From CAYTOF01 sp964439435 (GTDB lineage Bacteria > Bacillota > Clostridia > Oscillospirales > QAMX01): a stretch of DNA of 64,000 nucleotides. Both the position numbers and the translations under genes were made by a program. Shown here piece by piece: positions 60,324 to 64,000 of the stretch. The notes beneath the pieces are model-generated. The model worked only from the letters and a program-made list of their open reading frames with translations. It searched no databases and was not told where the DNA came from. Location of the stretch: the NCBI GenBank assembly GCA_964439435.1, contig CAYTOF010000001.1:7314-71313 (forward strand). Reading direction: 5' to 3'. Within the stretch, counting starts at the first letter, position 1. Each line of letters begins with the position of its first letter.

Positions 60324-60992
60324 CTACTCCCCTGAAAAAGGAGCCCTTCTGCCGGGACATTCGAGCTTTGGGCACAGAGAACAGTTCTCATAGGGCTCGT
60401 TGCTGTTGAAAATTATACCTGACAGGGATTTTGTGGGCAACATCAACATACTGCCTGTCAATTTAACGCCTATGTCAACTTCGACATTTCCAAGGATTGC
60501 AAAAAGATCCTTTTGACCTTCCAAAGGCCATTCTTTAAGCGAACCCGGATTCAAAGAGGACACAAATGACGTGCTTGGATAATATTTCTCTTTTACGATG
60601 CGAGACAGAGCCATGCGTGCTTTTGAGAGATACAAAAGCTTGATGGTGTCAGCTATATGTCTCTCCAGAGCATCATCAAGGGAATTGGACCAATTTTCAA
60701 GCTCAACACCGCATGTTGCCACATAGGGCACGGCAAAGGACACCGTACACAATTTCGAGGCCACAAAGGTATTTTCAATGGAAATGTTGTTGATATGTAC
60801 TGTATCGCCCTCTGATCTCACAGGATAAAGGGCATGGACGGACTTGGGAGATGCGATTTTGCCGCTATCCGCAAGGAGTTCCTCCGCGATTTCGGCAATG
60901 ATTGAATCATTGTCCTTTGGAACTTTGAGTGCGGTTAAAAGTTCATCAAGTGCCAGATAGGAGTCAAAATCTTTAATGATACTGTTATTCAT
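60324..60992 (-). CDS. Vitamin B12-dependent methionine synthase activation domain-like protein
   Basis: A 222-residue stand-alone protein resembling the activation (AdoMet-binding) region of cobalamin-dependent methionine synthase. The telling blocks are FVSSLNPGSLKEWPLEGQKDLFAILG (about 142-167, compare the SPGYxxWPLxxQ motif) and a Cys-rich end CSLCPKLECPGRRAPF. Family members in anaerobes help corrinoid methyltransferases reactivate. No methyltransferase, corrinoid protein or metH lies in the window. AAGGACG precedes the ATG. Confidence 0.8.
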   Translation of the reverse strand: MNNSIIKDFDSYLALDELLTALKVPKDNDSIIAEIAEELLADSGKIASPKSVHALYPVRSEGDTVHINNISIENTFVASKLCTVSFAVPYVATCGVELENWSNSLDDALERHIADTIKLLYLSKARMALSRIVKEKYYPSTSFVSSLNPGSLKEWPLEGQKDLFAILGNVEVDIGVKLTGSMLMLPTKSLSGIIFNSNEPYENCSLCPKLECPGRRAPFSGE

Positions 60993-61040
60993 TGAGCGTC
61001 CTTAAGCGGCTGCGATGCGGCTTTTACAAGAAAAGTTGTC

Positions 61041-62354
61041 TTATTTGAAATAACCAAGATAGGCTTTGTTGGCTTCGAACATCTCATCCACCATCTCTTT
61101 AATCTCCGCCAAACTGAGAACAGCCGATGTCAGCGGGTCATTTTGTATAGCATAGAGAATTTTGCGCTTGTCACCTTCGATAAAGGCGTTTACGGCAAGC
61201 TCTTCGCATCGAGCGCTGGTGTTTACCAGAACGGCAAGGTGATCGGGCAGCGGGCCAACGTGACAGGAGCGGATCATGCCTTTTTGGGCCACAACGGGGA
61301 TTTCCACGCAGCAACCCCAGGGGAGATTGTCTATATGCCCGAAGTTGCGGACGTTTCCGTTGAATTCAAACATTGTGTTGTCACCAAAGACAGCATTGAA
61401 AATATAAGAGGCATATTCACCGCCGCGCTTAAGATCGGGCTTGTGGTTTGCAATGTATTCCTTTAACTCGTCTTCCCAGGTGTCCTCTCTGTGGAGATAT
61501 TCGTTGAGAATATATGCGTATTCCCCGGGATTCCAACCGGTGCCATGGGTGCAATATTTTTCTATCAGGTCCGGGCGTTTTCTGAACCAGGCATTGTATT
61601 CTGAGTTGTGGCCTGAAGACTCTGTGACATAATAGTCAAAATGTAAAAACATTTCATTGCGTACGATTTCGACGTTGTATATCTCGGGATTTGTCACCGC
61701 TTCTCTTATTTGCGGATATGCATCTTTTCCTTTGACCTTGAAGTCAAGGTAGTATGCCTGGTGGTTTATGCCGGCACAGGTGTATGTGACATCCTCCATA
61801 TCTGCTCCAATCCAGTGAGCAAGCATATGGGCGGTTCCCTGTACGCTGTGGCAAAGACCTGTTATGTTGGCCTTTGTCTCACTTTGCATAAGCCTGCAAA
61901 GCATTGCCATGGGGTTTGTATAGTTCAAAACTATTGCATCCGGACAATATTTTTCCACGTCACGGCAAATTTCGAGCATTTCAGGTGCGGTGCGGAGGAA
62001 ACGGAAAATTCCGGAGGGGCCTCGTGTATCGCCAACGTTGATGTCGACACCATATTTTTTGGGGATTTCGATGTCTGTGCGAAACACATTCACACCGCCC
62101 GAGAGTATGGTGATGAGCACACCATCTGCGTTCTCCAGCGCTTCTTTGCGGTCGAGGGTGGCCGTCACGGTGGCGGGATAGTTGCCCTCTTCCACGATCA
62201 TGTCCACGGCTTGCTTTATGTAAGAAAGGCGCGTGGGATTGATGTCCATCAGCGCAATTTCAGCATCTTTAAATGCCGGAAAAGTGAGGATATCTCTGAC
62301 GAGCCCTCGAGTGAAGCCAAAACTGCCTGCTCCGATAAATGCAAATTTCTTCAA
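61041..62354 (-). CDS. GH4 family alpha-galactosidase/alpha-glucosidase-like enzyme
   Basis: A 437-residue NAD- and Mn-dependent glycosidase that works by oxidation, elimination and re-reduction at C3. The nucleotide-binding start FAFIGAGSFGFTRGLVRDIL, NYTNPMAML, the metal-binding Cys/His in ITGLCHSVQGT, and the AGINHQAYYLDF motif are all present. Alpha-galactosidase-type (MelA-like) is the best guess. The TTG start at 62354 is chosen because AAGGAGAG lies upstream and the promoter at 62412-62440 starts RNA downstream of an in-frame ATG at 62435. No signal peptide; cytoplasmic. Confidence 0.92.
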   Translation of the reverse strand: MKKFAFIGAGSFGFTRGLVRDILTFPAFKDAEIALMDINPTRLSYIKQAVDMIVEEGNYPATVTATLDRKEALENADGVLITILSGGVNVFRTDIEIPKKYGVDINVGDTRGPSGIFRFLRTAPEMLEICRDVEKYCPDAIVLNYTNPMAMLCRLMQSETKANITGLCHSVQGTAHMLAHWIGADMEDVTYTCAGINHQAYYLDFKVKGKDAYPQIREAVTNPEIYNVEIVRNEMFLHFDYYVTESSGHNSEYNAWFRKRPDLIEKYCTHGTGWNPGEYAYILNEYLHREDTWEDELKEYIANHKPDLKRGGEYASYIFNAVFGDNTMFEFNGNVRNFGHIDNLPWGCCVEIPVVAQKGMIRSCHVGPLPDHLAVLVNTSARCEELAVNAFIEGDKRKILYAIQNDPLTSAVLSLAEIKEMVDEMFEANKAYLGYFK

Positions 62355-62411
62355 AGTCAATCTCTCCTTTAAGTGTTTTGATATTCGAAAGCAATACAAT
62401 AACTTGTGTAT

Positions 62412-62440
62412 ATAATACCACAAAAAGCCGAACATTCCAA
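62412..62440 (-). promoter_or_regulatory. Promoter of the GH4 gene
   Basis: Minus-strand -35 TTGGAA (62440-62435), 17-bp spacer and -10 TATTAT (62417-62412). The predicted start near 62405 gives a leader of about 50 nt and rules out the upstream ATG at 62435. Confidence 0.7.
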
Positions 62441-62473
62441 CATCAAAGGAGGGAAAAGTAAAAAAGCATGTGG

Positions 62474-62502
62474 TTTATTTTTTTTCATATGAATGGTATA
62501 AT
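62474..62502 (+). promoter_or_regulatory. Promoter of the VOC-aldo/keto reductase pair
   Basis: Weak -35 TTTATT (62474-62479), 17-bp spacer and perfect -10 TATAAT (62497-62502), 51 bases ahead of the ATG. Confidence 0.5.
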
Positions 62503-62553
62503 GGATAGAGTAGTAAAAAATATAAGCAGAATCAGCATAAAAGGAGATCTCAA

Positions 62554-62955
62554 ATGGAGAAACAAAAGACTGGGAAGATGGGTTTTCATCACATCGCCCT
62601 GAGAGTGAATGACTATGACAAGTCAGTTGCCTTCTACACAGACGGACTTGGATTTAAACCACGCCTTTCATGGGGAGAGGGAGATGGGCGCATAGTATTG
62701 CTGGATATTGGAGACGGAGGATGCGTGGAGATCTTTGCCGGAGGCAAGGATGAGCCTCAAGGAGCTTTTTGGCACTTTGCCTTTTCTTCGGAAGACCCCG
62801 ATGCGGCATATGAAGCTGCGTTGAAAGCCGGTGCGGAGTCCCACAGAGAACCCTTTGACACGGTGCTCAAAGGGCCGGATGGCGAGATTCCCGCAAGGAT
62901 TGCCTTTGTCAAAGGGCCGGACGGAGAGCTGTTGGAGTTTTTCAAGGAGATATAA
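62554..62955 (+). CDS. VOC (glyoxalase/bleomycin resistance) family protein
   Basis: A 133-residue single-domain-pair VOC protein. Probable metal ligands are His in GFHHIALRVNDYDKSVAFY, Glu in GGCVEIF, His in AFWHFAF and Glu in GPDGELLEFFKEI. Glyoxalase I, methylmalonyl-CoA epimerase and ring-cleaving dioxygenase roles are all possible; the sequence does not decide. AAAGGAG lies upstream. The next gene encodes an aldo/keto reductase 67 bases away, so they are likely co-transcribed. Confidence 0.88.
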   Translation: MEKQKTGKMGFHHIALRVNDYDKSVAFYTDGLGFKPRLSWGEGDGRIVLLDIGDGGCVEIFAGGKDEPQGAFWHFAFSSEDPDAAYEAALKAGAESHREPFDTVLKGPDGEIPARIAFVKGPDGELLEFFKEI

Positions 62956-63022
62956 AAGCCGACAGCGAGTTGCGCATACATGACGACACTTGCCAGATGG
63001 TGACAAGATGAAAGGAAAAAAT

Positions 63023-63937
63023 ATGAAAAGAGTGTTAGTTGGCGGAGTGCTGGATGCTTCGGCCATATCTCTTGGTTTGTGGCGCCTTGCAAATATGACT
63101 CAGCAAGATGTAAACAAACTTTTGGAGACAGCCGTTGAGTGCGGGATTGACTTTTTGGACACCGCCGATATCTACGGCGGCGGAAAATCAGAAGAGATGA
63201 TGGGACAGGGTTTACGTGAAACAGGGCTTTTGGACAAAGTTAAAGTGCAGACCAAGTGTGGGATCAGAAAAGGCATGTACGACTTCTCTAAATCCCATAT
63301 TATAAGTTCTGTGGAGGGCAGCTTGAAACGGCTGGGATTTGAGCGCATTGACGTCCTGCTTTTGCACAGGCCCGATGCCTTGGTTGAGCCTGAGGAAGTG
63401 GCGGAGGCCTTTGACAGATTGTATGCCTCGGGAAAAGTATCATTTTTTGGCGTTAGTAACCACAATCCCATGCAAATGGAGCTTTTGCGCAAGTATTTGC
63501 CTCACCGAATGATTGCAAATCAGCTTCAATTCGGGCTGGCCCATTCTTATATGGTGAATACGGGCATCAATATGAACACATCAAAACCGGCAGCGTTGGA
63601 GAGAGACGGTTCCGTGCTTGACTATTGTCGCTTGAATGACATCACAATTCAAGCTTGGTCTCCCCTGCAATACGGCTTCTTCGAAGGTTGTTTTCTGGGA
63701 AATTATGAAAAATACCCGGAATTAAACGAAGTTCTCGACCAGATAGCGGGCAATTACGGTGTTGAGAAGGCGGCTATAGCCTTCGCATGGATTCTAAGAC
63801 ATCCTGCCCGAATGCAAGCCATTACCGGCACGACAAATCCGGAGCATCTAAAGGCGTTGGCAACCTCAGTTGATATTGAGCTCACCAGGGCCGAGTGGTA
63901 TGAGCTCCATATTGCGGCGGGAAACAAACTGCCGTGA
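63023..63937 (+). CDS. Aldo/keto reductase (YdhF-like)
   Basis: A 304-residue NADPH-dependent reductase. The tetrad is visible: Asp and Tyr in DFLDTADIYGGGKSEEMMG, Lys in KVQTKCGIRKG and His in DVLLLHRPDAL. The cofactor segment is MQAITGTTNPEHLKALATS. This resembles the YdhF-type group, not the group at 20307. ATG at 63023 follows AAAGGA at 7 bases; upstream starts lack a site. The 63 bases behind it hold no terminator before the window ends. Confidence 0.93.
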   Translation: MKRVLVGGVLDASAISLGLWRLANMTQQDVNKLLETAVECGIDFLDTADIYGGGKSEEMMGQGLRETGLLDKVKVQTKCGIRKGMYDFSKSHIISSVEGSLKRLGFERIDVLLLHRPDALVEPEEVAEAFDRLYASGKVSFFGVSNHNPMQMELLRKYLPHRMIANQLQFGLAHSYMVNTGINMNTSKPAALERDGSVLDYCRLNDITIQAWSPLQYGFFEGCFLGNYEKYPELNEVLDQIAGNYGVEKAAIAFAWILRHPARMQAITGTTNPEHLKALATSVDIELTRAEWYELHIAAGNKLP

Positions 63938-64000
63938 ATTCATACGATGCATTGTCAAGCCAAGTGCGCCAGTTCGTGTAGAAAAACCTGAATGGGGGAT

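Noticed and set aside
1..64000. CRISPR arrays, insertion sequences, tRNA and rRNA genes
   Set aside because: No spaced direct repeats, transposase motifs, CCA-ended cloverleaf signals or rRNA blocks were seen on either strand, within the limits of reading by eye.

Overview
The window reads as chromosomal DNA of a moderate-GC anaerobic Firmicute (Clostridia-like). Reasons: the order rpmH-rnpA-yidD-yidC-jag diverging from dnaA-dnaN-yaaA-recF-remB-gyrB-gyrA; strong AGGAGG-type ribosome sites; several TTG starts (rpmH, dnaA, pgeF, the GH4 gene, the YvlD-like gene, the lyxose-isomerase-like gene); Firmicutes-type 6S RNA, RNase P RNA and a short SRP RNA; and formate-tetrahydrofolate ligase. I cannot name a genus from the sequence alone. 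No transposase, integrase, CRISPR array, rRNA or tRNA was recognised.

Replication origin, about 1-17.5 kb. Genes switch from minus to plus at about 6.2 kb. The minus arm carries a Gfo/Idh oxidoreductase, jag, yidC, yidD, rnpA, rpmH and a diacylglycerol-kinase-like gene. The plus arm carries dnaA, dnaN, yaaA, recF, remB, gyrB, gyrA, rnhA and a nifS-nifU iron-sulfur pair. The dnaA-dnaN gap holds degenerate DnaA-box pairs, a short GC-rich spacer, TAG/TAA trios and an AT-rich tract, which together look like an unwinding module. A second DnaA-box-like cluster follows gyrA. mnmE, mnmG and rsmG, often near jag, are absent.

Housekeeping block, about 17.5-38.3 kb. It holds a DUF4091 protein, RNase P RNA, a DUF1292 protein, 6S RNA, an aldo/keto reductase and a pyridoxamine kinase with a striking inverted repeat over its promoter. 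A DacF-type carboxypeptidase, mfd, a PrsA-like foldase, pgeF, an orphan oligopeptide-type binding lipoprotein, a YhaO/YhaN (SbcDC-like) nuclease-ATPase pair, lepA and hemW follow.

Accessory and metabolic block, about 38.3-64 kb. It contains an AT-rich orphan lipoprotein, a lyxose-isomerase-like cupin, a three-gene set (TIM-barrel epimerase, DUF6807, Gfo/Idh), an AlgI/AlgJ-like acyl-transfer pair with a third Gfo/Idh gene, fhs-tsaE-tsaB-rluA, potABCD, and a series of apparently cytoplasmic carbohydrate enzymes (beta-helix protein, GH172/DUF2961, CocE-like hydrolase, GH4, VOC protein, aldo/keto reductase). The recurring theme is sugar handling by NAD(P)-linked chemistry inside the cell: three Gfo/Idh oxidoreductases, a GH4 enzyme and two aldo/keto reductases, with no secreted glycosidase visible.
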